This document shows, in pieces, positions 35,428 to 44,137 of a stretch of 64,000 nt of DNA. The stretch covers positions 1 to 64,000 of the forward strand of contig JAIYDJ010000027.1 of the NCBI GenBank assembly GCA_027487575.1. Reading direction: 5' to 3'. The notes under the pieces are model-generated. The model searched no databases. It was not told the origin of the DNA and saw nothing but the letters and a program-made list of their open reading frames with translations. This DNA is from Rhodobacter sp. (GTDB lineage: Bacteria > Pseudomonadota > Alphaproteobacteria > Rhodobacterales > Rhodobacteraceae). The translations under genes were made by a program, and so were the position numbers. Numbering within the stretch: position 1 is the stretch's first letter; the number at the start of each line of letters is the position of its first letter.

Positions 35428-36264
35428 TCAGCGAAGCGGCACGCAGATTTCGGTGATCAGCGCCTCGGGTGCGGTGTCCATCGGGCTGTTCAGATAGATT
35501 TCGAAGGGCGGGCTGTCGGCAGGATCTTCGCCGGACTGCGGCAGCCAGATCGCGTAAAGCTGATCATAGGCGGCAGGCAGGCCGGCATAAGGCCCGGTGT
35601 AAGTCAGCACCGCGTGACGACCGGCAGGCAGGATCACTTCTTCCAGCGGTGCATCTAGAACGACATCCGTCTTAATCTCGAACCCGGCATGGCTGCGCAG
35701 ATCTGCCAAGGCGACCGCCGACGGATCGTCATAATAGGCGGCAACCATCAGCCCCGCCTGTGCAAACAGCCCGCGCGCGGCCATCGTCGCCGACAGCTTT
35801 TCAAAGGCGCGGTTGATCTCATGGTAGGGGCCGGTGTGGGGCATGGCGGCGAGTCTGCGGGCGGGAAAATCGCGAACGTCAATCGGATACATGGGGATGA
35901 CCTCTGGCGGGTGGTTGGGGGAAAACGGGCGCAGGTGGCCCTGATTGCGAAAGACGGTGGGCGACATGGCGAAAGCCTCGGTGAAGGCCCGGTTGAAGCT
36001 TGCCAGATTGGCATAGCCGACCGAACGCGCGACCTTGGCCAGCGGGTCCTTGCCGTGCACCAGCGCCACAGAGGCCCAATGCATCCGCAACCTGCGGACA
36101 GCCTGGGCCGCGGTTTCGCCGGTGATCGCATGAAACACGCGGTGCCAGTGGTAACGGCTCATCGCCGCAACGTCGGCCAGCGCATCCAGCGACAGGTCGC
36201 CCGCCGGATTGTCATGGATGTAGTCCAGCACGCGGTGCATCCGCCGTTCATAGCCCTGGTTCAC
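35428..36264 (-). CDS. AraC family regulator with GyrI-like effector domain
   Basis: This 278-residue protein has two AraC helix-turn-helix units at the N terminus (LDALADVAAMSRYHWHRVF and VARSVGYANLASFNRAFTEA). A C-terminal GyrI-like small-molecule-binding domain follows (residues about 125-278, ending ALITEICVPLR). Rob/SoxS-like proteins of this build activate efflux or stress genes on binding hydrophobic ligands. The start is GTG 36264, with GGAGG 5 bases upstream. It is divergent from accA across 117 bases. Confidence 0.9.
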   Translation of the reverse strand: MNQGYERRMHRVLDYIHDNPAGDLSLDALADVAAMSRYHWHRVFHAITGETAAQAVRRLRMHWASVALVHGKDPLAKVARSVGYANLASFNRAFTEAFAMSPTVFRNQGHLRPFSPNHPPEVIPMYPIDVRDFPARRLAAMPHTGPYHEINRAFEKLSATMAARGLFAQAGLMVAAYYDDPSAVALADLRSHAGFEIKTDVVLDAPLEEVILPAGRHAVLTYTGPYAGLPAAYDQLYAIWLPQSGEDPADSPPFEIYLNSPMDTAPEALITEICVPLR

Positions 36265-36381
36265 GTGATCCTCCGATCTTCCGCCTGCATCCTGCCATCG
36301 CGGCCGCTTACAAATCTTGCCGAGTTGCAATGCACGGTCACCCCGGCCATATAGGCAGCGTATCGGATCGCGGAGTCTTTG

Positions 36382-37341
36382 ATGAACTATCTGGAATTCG
36401 AGAAGCCGCTGGCGGAAATCGAAGGCAAGGCCGAAGAACTGCGCGCGATGGCGCGGGGCAACGCGGCCATGGATGTGACCAAGGAAGCCGAGGCGCTGGA
36501 CCGCAAGGCCGAGACGCTGCTGCGGGATCTTTACAAGGATCTGACGCCGTGGCGCAAATGCCAGATCGCGCGGCATCCCGACCGCCCGCATTGCCGCGAC
36601 TACATCGAGGCGCTGTTTTCCGAGTTTACCCCGCTGGCGGGGGACCGGAACTTTGCCGAGGATCATGCCGTGATGGGCGGCCTCGCGCGGTTCAACGACA
36701 CGCCGGTGATGGTGATCGGGCACGAAAAGGGGCACGACACCAAGACGCGGATCGAGCGGAACTTCGGCATGGCGCGGCCCGAGGGTTACCGAAAGGCGAT
36801 CCGGCTGATGGACATGGCAGACCGGTTCCGCCTGCCGGTGGTCACGCTGGTGGACACGCCCGGTGCCTATCCCGGCAAGGGCGCCGAAGAACGCGGTCAG
36901 GCCGAGGCGATTGCACGGTCGACGCAGAAGTGCCTTGAAATCGGGGTGCCGCTGATCTCGATCATCATCGGTGAAGGCGGGTCTGGTGGGGCGGTGGCCT
37001 TTGCAACGGCGAACCGGATCGCCATGCTGGAACACTCGGTCTATTCGGTGATCAGCCCCGAAGGATGTGCGTCGATCCTGTGGAAGGACGCCGAAAAAAT
37101 GCGAGAGGCCGCCGAGGCGCTGCGGCTGACCGCGCAGGACCTGCAGAAGCTGGGCGTGATCGACCGGATCATCAAGGAACCGCTGGGCGGCGCGCAGCGG
37201 GGCCGCAAGGAGACGATCGAGGCGGTGGGCAAGGCTTTGGAAGTCATGCTGAAGGACCTTTCCAGTCGCAAGCCCGAGACGCTGGTGAAGGATCGGCGGC
37301 AGAAATTCCTCGACATGGGGTCCAAGGGTCTGGCGGCCTGA
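36382..37341 (+). CDS. accA: Acetyl-CoA carboxylase carboxyltransferase, alpha subunit
   Basis: This 319-residue subunit of the enzyme makes malonyl-CoA for fatty acid synthesis. The N-terminal coiled coil is followed by [55 protein letters not shown] and the oxyanion-loop region [20 protein letters not shown] are diagnostic. The ATG at 36382 has GGAG upstream. It stands alone, as is usual for accA in alphaproteobacteria. Confidence 0.97.
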   Translation: MNYLEFEKPLAEIEGKAEELRAMARGNAAMDVTKEAEALDRKAETLLRDLYKDLTPWRKCQIARHPDRPHCRDYIEALFSEFTPLAGDRNFAEDHAVMGGLARFNDTPVMVIGHEKGHDTKTRIERNFGMARPEGYRKAIRLMDMADRFRLPVVTLVDTPGAYPGKGAEERGQAEAIARSTQKCLEIGVPLISIIIGEGGSGGAVAFATANRIAMLEHSVYSVISPEGCASILWKDAEKMREAAEALRLTAQDLQKLGVIDRIIKEPLGGAQRGRKETIEAVGKALEVMLKDLSSRKPETLVKDRRQKFLDMGSKGLAA

Positions 37342-37457
37342 GCGATTGTGGCGGATCGGGGCGGGCCATCGTGCGCGACAGAAACAGGACAGATTGCGGT
37401 CCTATTGTCTTCATGACTGCATGACAGGGTTTCGGCAGGCAACCTGCTGGAACCTTC

Positions 37458-38075
37458 ATGACACAGTCAGACATCCTCGACACCGCACCGCGTGACCCGG
37501 GCCGGTCAACGCGCACCCGGTTGGGCGTGCCGCCCGAACGCGTTCGGTCACCGTTTCGGATGACCGAAGCCGGGCCGGTTGCCGCACTGGGCCTTGCCAT
37601 GCTGATCCCCTTCTGTCTGCCCGCCAAAGCGGACGACACACTGGAAGGGTACCTCGTCACGCTGAACGTCCTGACCTATGACGTCCTGGCAACGCCGATC
37701 CTGCACAGCCGCGGGCAGACGGTGAAGGTGAGTAAAGGCGTCACGTTCGGCATGGGGCCCGAGTTTCTGCGGCCTGGCATGGACGTGGTTCCCGTGCAAG
37801 TCGCACTCGGACCGTCGCGGATCGCGTTTTCCTATGGCCGCGAGGAGGGTGAGTTTCTGGATGCCGAATTCAACGGATTCGTCCTGCAGTTCGAAGCGGA
37901 CTGCGCCCTGATCCATTCGGTGCGGATCGACGAGGCGGCAACTACCCTGCCGGTCACACTGGCGGACATCCGCACCGAAATGGGGACACTGTTCATCGAC
38001 ATGGCGGGCCAGGCCTACGGGCCGGACGCTACGCTCGCGCTGGATTTCGTGGTCGAAGAATGTCTGCTGGGCTAG
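37458..38075 (+). CDS. Hypothetical protein, probably exported
   Basis: As opened at ATG 37458 the 205-residue protein has a 34-residue basic N-terminal stretch before a hydrophobic segment (GPVAALGLAMLIPFCLPAKA). Starting at ATG 37560 would turn that segment into a normal signal peptide. The mature part is beta-rich with two Cys (EADCALIH, VEECLLG). I do not recognise the family. Confidence 0.5.
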   Translation: MTQSDILDTAPRDPGRSTRTRLGVPPERVRSPFRMTEAGPVAALGLAMLIPFCLPAKADDTLEGYLVTLNVLTYDVLATPILHSRGQTVKVSKGVTFGMGPEFLRPGMDVVPVQVALGPSRIAFSYGREEGEFLDAEFNGFVLQFEADCALIHSVRIDEAATTLPVTLADIRTEMGTLFIDMAGQAYGPDATLALDFVVEECLLG

Positions 38076-38094
38076 GCCCCCCCGGCGCAGCCCT

Positions 38095-38703
38095 TCACCA
38101 CATCGAGCCTTTTGCCCGTTCCGCCCAACCGGCATCATAGGATGCACCGTCGAACGCGCCTTCGGTCGCCTCGCGCAGCATGTCGCCCACTGTGGGCAGG
38201 CCTTCGGTCTGCGCGCCTGCGGTCCACAGGGCGGACCTGATCAGGGCGCGGGCGCATTGCGAATAGACCTCGGCAATCTGGATCACGATCACGGTACGCG
38301 GCAACAGATCACCCCGGGCGAATCGCTGGCGCAAGACTTCGTCCGCCGTCAGCCGGGCCGTACCGTTCACCCTCATGGCCGTGTTGGAACCGGCCACGAG
38401 GAACAGCAGGCTGACCCGCCCGTCCGCCACGATGTTGCGCAGGCTGTCGATCCGCTCGTTTCCCTTCCAGTCGGGAAGGGCGAGCGTTCTGGCATCCAGA
38501 ACTGCAACCACCGGGCCTTCGTCGCCGCGCGGGCTGCCATCGGTGCCCCCAGGCCCTACGGTGGTCAGCACGCAGAACCGGCTGCGATCGATATGGGCGC
38601 GGTAGCTGGGCGTCAGATGGGGCGTCACTTTCAACCGGGCGGCGTCAGACGGGACCCCATAAAGTTGCAGCAAGTCCGCTTCGGTTGCGATCCAGTCCAT
38701 CAT
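38095..38703 (-). CDS. PNPOx-like FMN-dependent flavoprotein (MSMEG_1061-like)
   Basis: This 202-residue protein contains FCVLTTVGPGGTDGSPRGDE and RTLALPDWKGNERIDSLRNI, then VSLLFLVAGSNTAMRVNGTA. These match the pyridoxamine-phosphate-oxidase-related group called MSMEG_1061 family. It is likely FMN-binding; the substrate is unknown. Its ATG overlaps the plsC stop by 4 bases, making it last in the ftsE-ftsX-plsC chain. Confidence 0.85.
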   Translation of the reverse strand: MMDWIATEADLLQLYGVPSDAARLKVTPHLTPSYRAHIDRSRFCVLTTVGPGGTDGSPRGDEGPVVAVLDARTLALPDWKGNERIDSLRNIVADGRVSLLFLVAGSNTAMRVNGTARLTADEVLRQRFARGDLLPRTVIVIQIAEVYSQCARALIRSALWTAGAQTEGLPTVGDMLREATEGAFDGASYDAGWAERAKGSMW

Positions 38704-39422
38704 GCCCCCCGGAAACCAGCCTCTGCCATCAGGGCCAGGCTGCTCGCCTCGATCCGCGCTTCCAGTTCGGCCATGAAGGCGGGCGTGTTGAGCCCGGGCG
38801 CAATCGGGGGCAGGAATTCGACCACGGCCAGACCGGGCTTGCGCAGGATGCCACGGCGCGGCCAGAACAGCCCGACGTTGGTACCGACGGGAATGCAGAC
38901 CTGACCGAGTTGCGCGTAAAGTGCTGCCGTCCCGACCTTGTAGGGGGCCGCGACGCCCGGCGCGATGCGGGTGCCCTGGGGATAGATGATCAGTTGGCCG
39001 GGCCGCTGCGCACCCGAGGCAACCGCCTCGACCATCCTTTTGATCGCCGCGCCGCGCTTGCCCCTGTCAACCGGAATGCAGCCGATGCGCAGGGCGTGCC
39101 ATCCGGCAAGCGGCACATAGGCCAGTTGTTTCTTCATGATGAACCGGGGCGCATCCAGCACGGAAAACAGGATGATGCTGTCAAAGAAGGACTGGTGTTT
39201 CGAGGCGATCAGAACCGCGCCGGCGGGGATGGTCCCGCGCACCTCGCTGCGCAGGCCGATCAGGATGCGTGCAGAGATCCTTGTCCAGCGGCAGAAGGCC
39301 TGCATCCAGTAGAAGGATGCGCCACGCCACACCAGCGCCACCGGGGTGAACACCAGCATCAGGGCGATCAGCACCAGATACATCTGAGCCACGAAGATCA
39401 GGGACAGCACCCAGCGCAGCAT
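38700..39422 (-). CDS. plsC: 1-acyl-sn-glycerol-3-phosphate acyltransferase (PlsC-like)
   Basis: This 240-residue membrane enzyme makes phosphatidic acid. An N-terminal hydrophobic anchor (about 4-32) precedes the catalytic HxxxxD motif KHQSFFDSII. The substrate motif appears as YPQGTRIAPG rather than the common FPEGTR (Glu to Gln), which still fits several alphaproteobacterial members. IPVDRGKRGAAIKRM follows. The start overlaps the ftsX stop (TGATG) and its stop overlaps the flavoprotein start. Confidence 0.9.
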   Translation of the reverse strand: MLRWVLSLIFVAQMYLVLIALMLVFTPVALVWRGASFYWMQAFCRWTRISARILIGLRSEVRGTIPAGAVLIASKHQSFFDSIILFSVLDAPRFIMKKQLAYVPLAGWHALRIGCIPVDRGKRGAAIKRMVEAVASGAQRPGQLIIYPQGTRIAPGVAAPYKVGTAALYAQLGQVCIPVGTNVGLFWPRRGILRKPGLAVVEFLPPIAPGLNTPAFMAELEARIEASSLALMAEAGFRGA

Positions 39423-40312
39423 CACGTCAACTCCCGCAGTTTGGCCAGCGCGGCCGTCCGGGTGGCGGCAAAGGCCACCGCGCCCGCCAGAAACGGCAGC
39501 AGCAACGGCAAAAGCCACGCCGCACCCTGAAACCCCAGTCCGGTCAGAAACCCGCCCGCCGCATCGGCGCGCGGCAGCAGCGCAACACCGATCATTCCCG
39601 CCAGACTGCCCGCCGCGGCCCCCCAGAACGCGCGAAGGGTGAACCGCCGCACGAAGGCACGGGCGATATAGGCGTCGCGCGCGCCGACCAGCCGCAGCAC
39701 CCGGATCACCTGCGCATTCGCCGCCAGCGCCGCATTGGCGGCAAGGGTGATCATCGCCGCCACCACCGCACCGATCAACCCGAGCGACACCCAGCCCAGC
39801 AGGCGAAGCCGCCCCGCCGCCTGCACCAGTGGCGCGCGCCAGCGTGTGTGATCGTCCAGCACCGCGCCCGGCGCCTCGGCGGCGAGGCGCTGACGAAGCC
39901 CTTCGCCATCGTAACCGTCGCCCGTCTCGACCACTTCGATCAGTTGCGGCAGCGGCAGCGCATCGACCGGCAGATCGGGGCCGAACCACGGGGCCAGCAG
40001 CGCGCGCTGTTCGTCAAGGCTCAGCGCGCGGGCCGATGCGACGCCCGGCGTGACGGTCAACACCGCCAGCACCGCCGCCGTCTGCAGGTCGATCTGGTCT
40101 TCGGGGGCAGAGATGCGGACCGTGGCGGTGCGGGCCAGCGCCTCGCCCCAGCGGTCGGCCAGCCGCCCCGCGGCAAGCGACAGGGCCAATGCAAAGACCG
40201 CCAGAAAGGCCATGCCGCCAGCAACCAACCCGGTCAGCCGTGCAGCGGCCCCCGACGGGGGCACGACCCGGTCGGCCTGCGGGTCGGCGGCGATGATCGA
40301 GGGAAGCTTCAC
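39422..40312 (-). CDS. ftsX: FtsX-type cell division permease
   Basis: This 296-residue protein has four membrane segments: one at about 27-48, then a periplasmic domain of about 120 residues, and three in the last 130. It partners FtsE to control peptidoglycan hydrolases at the septum. The order FtsE-FtsX with a 4-base overlap and the topology support the call, though FtsX sequences are divergent. It is translationally coupled to plsC. Confidence 0.88.
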   Translation of the reverse strand: MKLPSIIAADPQADRVVPPSGAAARLTGLVAGGMAFLAVFALALSLAAGRLADRWGEALARTATVRISAPEDQIDLQTAAVLAVLTVTPGVASARALSLDEQRALLAPWFGPDLPVDALPLPQLIEVVETGDGYDGEGLRQRLAAEAPGAVLDDHTRWRAPLVQAAGRLRLLGWVSLGLIGAVVAAMITLAANAALAANAQVIRVLRLVGARDAYIARAFVRRFTLRAFWGAAAGSLAGMIGVALLPRADAAGGFLTGLGFQGAAWLLPLLLPFLAGAVAFAATRTAALAKLRELT

Positions 40313-40980
40313 AGATCGGCACCTGCAAGCTGGATCCGGCGTTTGGAAATCCGCAGGACGCGCGCCGCCACCTGCGCCTTGGCCTGACGGATCAGGTTCA
40401 GGTCATGGGTGGCGACAAGGATGGTCTTGCCCATCTTGTTCAACTCCACCAGCAGGGTCAGCAGACGCAGGCTCATGTCCCAATCCACGTTTCCGGTCGG
40501 CTCGTCGGCCAGGATGACATCAGGACCCATGATCACGGCGCGGGCCAGTGCGGCGCGCTGACGTTCCCCCCCAGACAGCGACGGCGGCAAAGCCCCGGCC
40601 AGAGGCCCCAGCCCGACCCAGCCCAGCAAATCTGTCAAATCCTGCACAGGCCCTGTGCGCCCGGCCACAGTCAGCGGAAGCGTGACGTTGGCGGCAACGG
40701 GCAGGTGATCCAGAAACTGGCAATCCTGATGCACTACCCCGATCCGGCGGCGGGTCAGCGCGACATCATCGCGGCTCAGACTGCGCACCTCGCGGTCGAA
40801 CAGCGTCACGCGTCCGCCGGTGGGCAGCAATTCCGCATAGCAAAGCTTGAGAAATGTTGACTTTCCAGACCCGGACGGCCCGGTCAGAAAATGGAACGAC
40901 CCCGGAGCCAGCCGCAACGATACATCCGACAGCAGCTCGCCGCCGCCATAGTTGTAGGCTGCTCCGTCGAACGCGATCAC
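40309..40980 (-). CDS. ftsE: Cell division ATP-binding protein FtsE
   Basis: This 223-residue ABC ATPase has Walker A GPSGSGKSTF, the Q loop VVHQDCQFLDHL, and signature SLSGGERQRAALARAV. Walker B is DVILADEPTGNVD and the H loop is VATHDLNLI. The coupling with ftsX identifies it as FtsE, which energises septal cell-wall hydrolysis. It is the first gene of the ftsE-ftsX-plsC-flavoprotein unit and divergent from the zinc-ribbon gene. Confidence 0.94.
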   Translation of the reverse strand: MIAFDGAAYNYGGGELLSDVSLRLAPGSFHFLTGPSGSGKSTFLKLCYAELLPTGGRVTLFDREVRSLSRDDVALTRRRIGVVHQDCQFLDHLPVAANVTLPLTVAGRTGPVQDLTDLLGWVGLGPLAGALPPSLSGGERQRAALARAVIMGPDVILADEPTGNVDWDMSLRLLTLLVELNKMGKTILVATHDLNLIRQAKAQVAARVLRISKRRIQLAGADL

Positions 40981-41136
40981 GCAGACTGTCCCCTGGTCAG
41001 TAAGCTCTTACCTTGGCCGATGCGGCGCGGGGTTTCAATCGCCGCTGTTGATCCATTAACGACAAAGACTTGGATAGCAGCCGCATAGTTGCTACAACGT
41101 TGATGCGGCCGTCGTGAAACGGGTAGGATAGTGCGA

Positions 41137-41907
41137 ATGCGGCTGGTGTGCCCCAACTGCGATGCAGAGTATGAAGTTGACGCAGCGGTGATCCCTAGTG
41201 CCGGCCGCGACGTCCAGTGTTCGAACTGCGGCAACGCCTGGTTTCAGCCGTCCCCCACCGTCGAGGCTGCGCGCGCCGAAGAGGCGGCATTGTTCGATGC
41301 GCCCGTCGAGGAAGCCGCGCCTGCCGCAGCGCCCGAGGTGACGGCGCGGCAACGCGGGCTGGATGAAACCGTGGTCGCCGTGTTGCGCGAAGAGGCCGAA
41401 CGCGAGGCTGCGGCCCGCCGTGCCGAAGCGGGCCAGCCCATCGAGACCCAGACCGAATTGAGCCTGACACCAGCCCCGGTGGTGCCCTTCGTCAATCCGG
41501 CCACGCAGCGGATTGCGCGCCTGAAGGGGATCGAGGCGGAACCGCGACCGGCCCCGCGTCCGCAGACCCGGCGCGAGATGTTGCCGGCCATCGAAGAGAT
41601 CAATTCGACCCTGCGCGCCACATCCGAACGGCGCACCGGAGAATCGGGAACCGTGACCGACAGCCTGCCCGTCCGGTCCTCCGGGGCGGGCGGGTTTCGC
41701 AGCGGGTTTGTCCTGATGCTGGTTCTTGCTGCCGTGGCACTGGCGGTTTACGCGATGGCCCCGGCCATTGCAGAGCAAAGCCCGAGGCTGGCCCCCGGTC
41801 TTGCCGGATATGTCGACGCAGTGGATGCGGCGCGGCTTTGGCTGGACGGCGTAATGCTGCAAGCGATTTCCGCGCTGCGCGGCCTTGCGGGCGATCCGTC
41901 GTCCTGA
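41137..41907 (+). CDS. Zinc-ribbon (MJ0042-type) membrane protein
   Basis: The protein begins MRLVCPNCDAEYEVD and has a second CxxC, QCSNCGNAWF, giving a four-Cys zinc ribbon (C5, C8, C28, C31). A long acidic/Ala-rich linker and one membrane segment (FVLMLVLAAVALAVYAMAPA) follow. From memory, this build is found beside ftsEX in Rhodobacteraceae. I prefer ATG 41137, with AGGA 8 bases upstream, to GTG 41131. Function unknown; it may sense or assemble in the envelope. Confidence 0.82.
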   Translation: MRLVCPNCDAEYEVDAAVIPSAGRDVQCSNCGNAWFQPSPTVEAARAEEAALFDAPVEEAAPAAAPEVTARQRGLDETVVAVLREEAEREAAARRAEAGQPIETQTELSLTPAPVVPFVNPATQRIARLKGIEAEPRPAPRPQTRREMLPAIEEINSTLRATSERRTGESGTVTDSLPVRSSGAGGFRSGFVLMLVLAAVALAVYAMAPAIAEQSPRLAPGLAGYVDAVDAARLWLDGVMLQAISALRGLAGDPSS

Positions 41908-41930
41908 TCTTGCGGTTTGCCCAAACAGCG

Positions 41931-41956
41931 ACGCCCCGAACCAAGGTTCGGGGCGT
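41931..41956 (+). terminator. Rho-independent terminator of the zinc-ribbon gene
   Basis: A perfect 12-bp stem (ACGCCCCGAACC with GGTTCGGGGCGT, loop AA) lies 23 bases after the stop, followed by GCATCCCCCCTTTT. Confidence 0.75.
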
Positions 41957-42093
41957 GCATCCCCCCTTTTGCTGCGCGGGACCTCCTCTTCCCTGATGCG
42001 CAGCGCGGGTATTCGTTTGCAGGGCGCCCTGATTCTGTTCGCCGTGTGGTGGAATGTGACCTTTTTGTAATCGGTCTGTCAATTGACCTTGGG

Positions 42094-43053
42094 TCAGTCC
42101 GTCCCGATCAATTCCCACTGGCGAACCACGACCTCGGCCTGCTTGATCGAGGCGATGTCGACCAGCCGCCCCTTGTAGACCGTAGCCCCTTCGCCACGTG
42201 CCTTTGCCTCGGCCATCGCGGCCAGTATTTCCCGCGCTTCGGCGACCGCCTCGGCCGACGGGGTGAAGATTTCGTTGGCCAGTGCCACCTGTCTGGGGTG
42301 GATCGCCCACTTGCCGACCATGCCCAGCGTCGCCGACCGGCGGGCCTGCGCGCGAAAGCCTTCGTCGTCGCTGAAGTCGCCGAAGGGCCCGTCCACCGGC
42401 AGGATGCCGTGGGTCCGGCAGGCGGCCACGATCGCGGTTTGCGCCCAGTGCCACGGGTCGGACCAGTGCCGCGCCCCTGCCTGCAGCATGTAGTAATTCT
42501 CCTGCGTGCCGCCGATGCCTGTGGTCTGCATCCCCATGCTGGCGGCAAAATCGGCCGCACCAAGGCTCATCGCCTGCAGGCGCGGACTTGAAGCTGCGAT
42601 TTCGGCGACATGGGTGATCCCGGCGGCGGATTCGATGATCACCTCGAACCCGATGGGTTTCGTGCGCCCCTTGGCCCGTTCCACCGCGGTCACCAGCGCG
42701 TCGACCGCATAGACATCGGCGGCGCAGCCCACCTTCGGGATCATGATCGCGTCCAGCCGGTCACTCGCCTGTTCCAGCAGGTCCACGACATCGCGGTACC
42801 ACCATCCGGTGTCCAGCCCGTTGATCCGGACCGAAAGCTGCTTGCGACCCCAATCCACCTCATGCGTTGCGGCGATCACGTTGGCGCGGGCGATGTCCTT
42901 GTCGGACGGGGCCACCGAATCTTCGAGGTCGATGTTCACCACATCCGCCGCCGAGGCCGCCATCTTCGCGAACACCGCCGGGCGCGATCCGGGGGCGAAC
43001 AACTGGCACCGGTTGGGGCGGGCGGGCGGGGCGGGTTGAAGGCGGAAGGACAT
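42094..43053 (-). CDS. mcl1: L-malyl-CoA/beta-methylmalyl-CoA lyase
   Basis: This 319-residue HpcH/HpaI-type enzyme cleaves L-malyl-CoA and beta-methylmalyl-CoA, both reactions of the ethylmalonyl-CoA pathway of acetate assimilation. The sequence closely resembles Rhodobacter sphaeroides Mcl1 from memory. It has MSFRLQPAPPARPNRCQLF, then NIDLEDSVAP with the metal-binding Asp/Glu. FEVIIESAAGITHVAEIAAS and GAADFAASMGMQTTGIGGTQ follow, and the C-terminal RLVDIASIKQAEVV completes it. The ATG at 43053 follows a GAGG site. It is divergent from the D-amino-acid transaminase gene. Confidence 0.94.
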   Translation of the reverse strand: MSFRLQPAPPARPNRCQLFAPGSRPAVFAKMAASAADVVNIDLEDSVAPSDKDIARANVIAATHEVDWGRKQLSVRINGLDTGWWYRDVVDLLEQASDRLDAIMIPKVGCAADVYAVDALVTAVERAKGRTKPIGFEVIIESAAGITHVAEIAASSPRLQAMSLGAADFAASMGMQTTGIGGTQENYYMLQAGARHWSDPWHWAQTAIVAACRTHGILPVDGPFGDFSDDEGFRAQARRSATLGMVGKWAIHPRQVALANEIFTPSAEAVAEAREILAAMAEAKARGEGATVYKGRLVDIASIKQAEVVVRQWELIGTD

Positions 43054-43265
43054 GCGGCCTCGCAAGGAAATGTCATCTTGGTTCGCCCGTTTGGTATAAT
43101 CTTGCGCCGGGAATGGCAACCGGCATTTTGCAGCTGCAGCATTCGCAGGTCGGTATGCGTCGGGAAGGGATCAGCGACCTTGACGCACCGCCGGTTCTGT
43201 CCCAAGACCGCAGGCACTGAAAGCATGCCGGTGCACCGATGCGCCGCGAACCCGTGGGGATGACC

Positions 43266-44126
43266 ATGACCCGGACCGTCTATGTGAACGGCACCTACCT
43301 GCCCGAAACCGAAGCGAAGATCTCGATCTTCGACCGGGGGTTTCTGATGGCGGACGGGGTTTACGAGGTGACGTCCGTGCTGGACGGCAAGCTGATCGAC
43401 TTCGACGGGCATTGCGCAAGGCTGGGGCGCAGTCTGGCCGAACTGGAGATGGCGGCGCCGTGCAGCGATGCGGAATTGCTGACGATCTTCCGCGATCTGG
43501 TCAGGATCAACGACATCGTGGATGGCATGGTCTATCTGCAGGTGACGCGGGGCAATCCGGGCGACCGCGACTTTGCCTATCCGCCCGCCGACACGCCGCC
43601 GACGCTGGTCGCGTTCACGCAGAACAAGCCGGGTCTGGCGGACAGCCCCGCGGCCAAGGTCGGCTGGAAGGTGATCTCGGTCCCCGACATGCGCTGGGGG
43701 CGGCGCGACATCAAGACGACGCAGCTTCTGTACCCGTCGATGGCCAAGATGATGGCCAAGGCGGCGGCGGTCGATGACAGCTGGTTCGTGCAGGATGGCA
43801 GCGTGACGGAAGGAACCTCGAACAATGCCTATATCGTGAAGGGCAACCGGATCGTCACGCGACAATTGTCGCACGACCTGCTGCACGGCATCACCCGGGC
43901 TGCGGTGCTGCGGCTGGCTGCAGAGGCGCAGATGGAGGTCGAGGAGCGCCCCTTCACCATCGCCGAGGCGCAAGACGCGGACGAGGCGTTCGTGACGTCG
44001 GCATCCGCCTTCGTCATGCCGGTGGTGCAGATCGACGGGGTCGATCTGGCGGCTGGCAAGCCTGGCCCGGTGGCCGCACGGCTGCGGGAAATCTACATCG
44101 ACGAGATGCGCAAGACGGCGATCTAG
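43266..44126 (+). CDS. dat: D-amino-acid transaminase
   Basis: This 286-residue class IV PLP aminotransferase interconverts D-alanine and D-glutamate for cell-wall synthesis. The N terminus YVNGTYLPETEAKISIFDRG and the PLP-Lys region DIKTTQLLYPSMAKMMAKAA are visible. VQDGSVTEGTSNNAYIVKGN is the pyruvate/PLP-binding segment, and SASAFVMPVVQIDG is also typical. A D-amino acid or branched-chain specificity is possible; the Dat pattern is the better fit. I use ATG 43266, with an alternative 6 bases upstream. A perfect TATAAT hexamer at 43095-43100 may belong to its promoter or that of mcl1. Confidence 0.88.
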   Translation: MTRTVYVNGTYLPETEAKISIFDRGFLMADGVYEVTSVLDGKLIDFDGHCARLGRSLAELEMAAPCSDAELLTIFRDLVRINDIVDGMVYLQVTRGNPGDRDFAYPPADTPPTLVAFTQNKPGLADSPAAKVGWKVISVPDMRWGRRDIKTTQLLYPSMAKMMAKAAAVDDSWFVQDGSVTEGTSNNAYIVKGNRIVTRQLSHDLLHGITRAAVLRLAAEAQMEVEERPFTIAEAQDADEAFVTSASAFVMPVVQIDGVDLAAGKPGPVAARLREIYIDEMRKTAI

Positions 44127-44137
44127 CCGGCCTGCCG

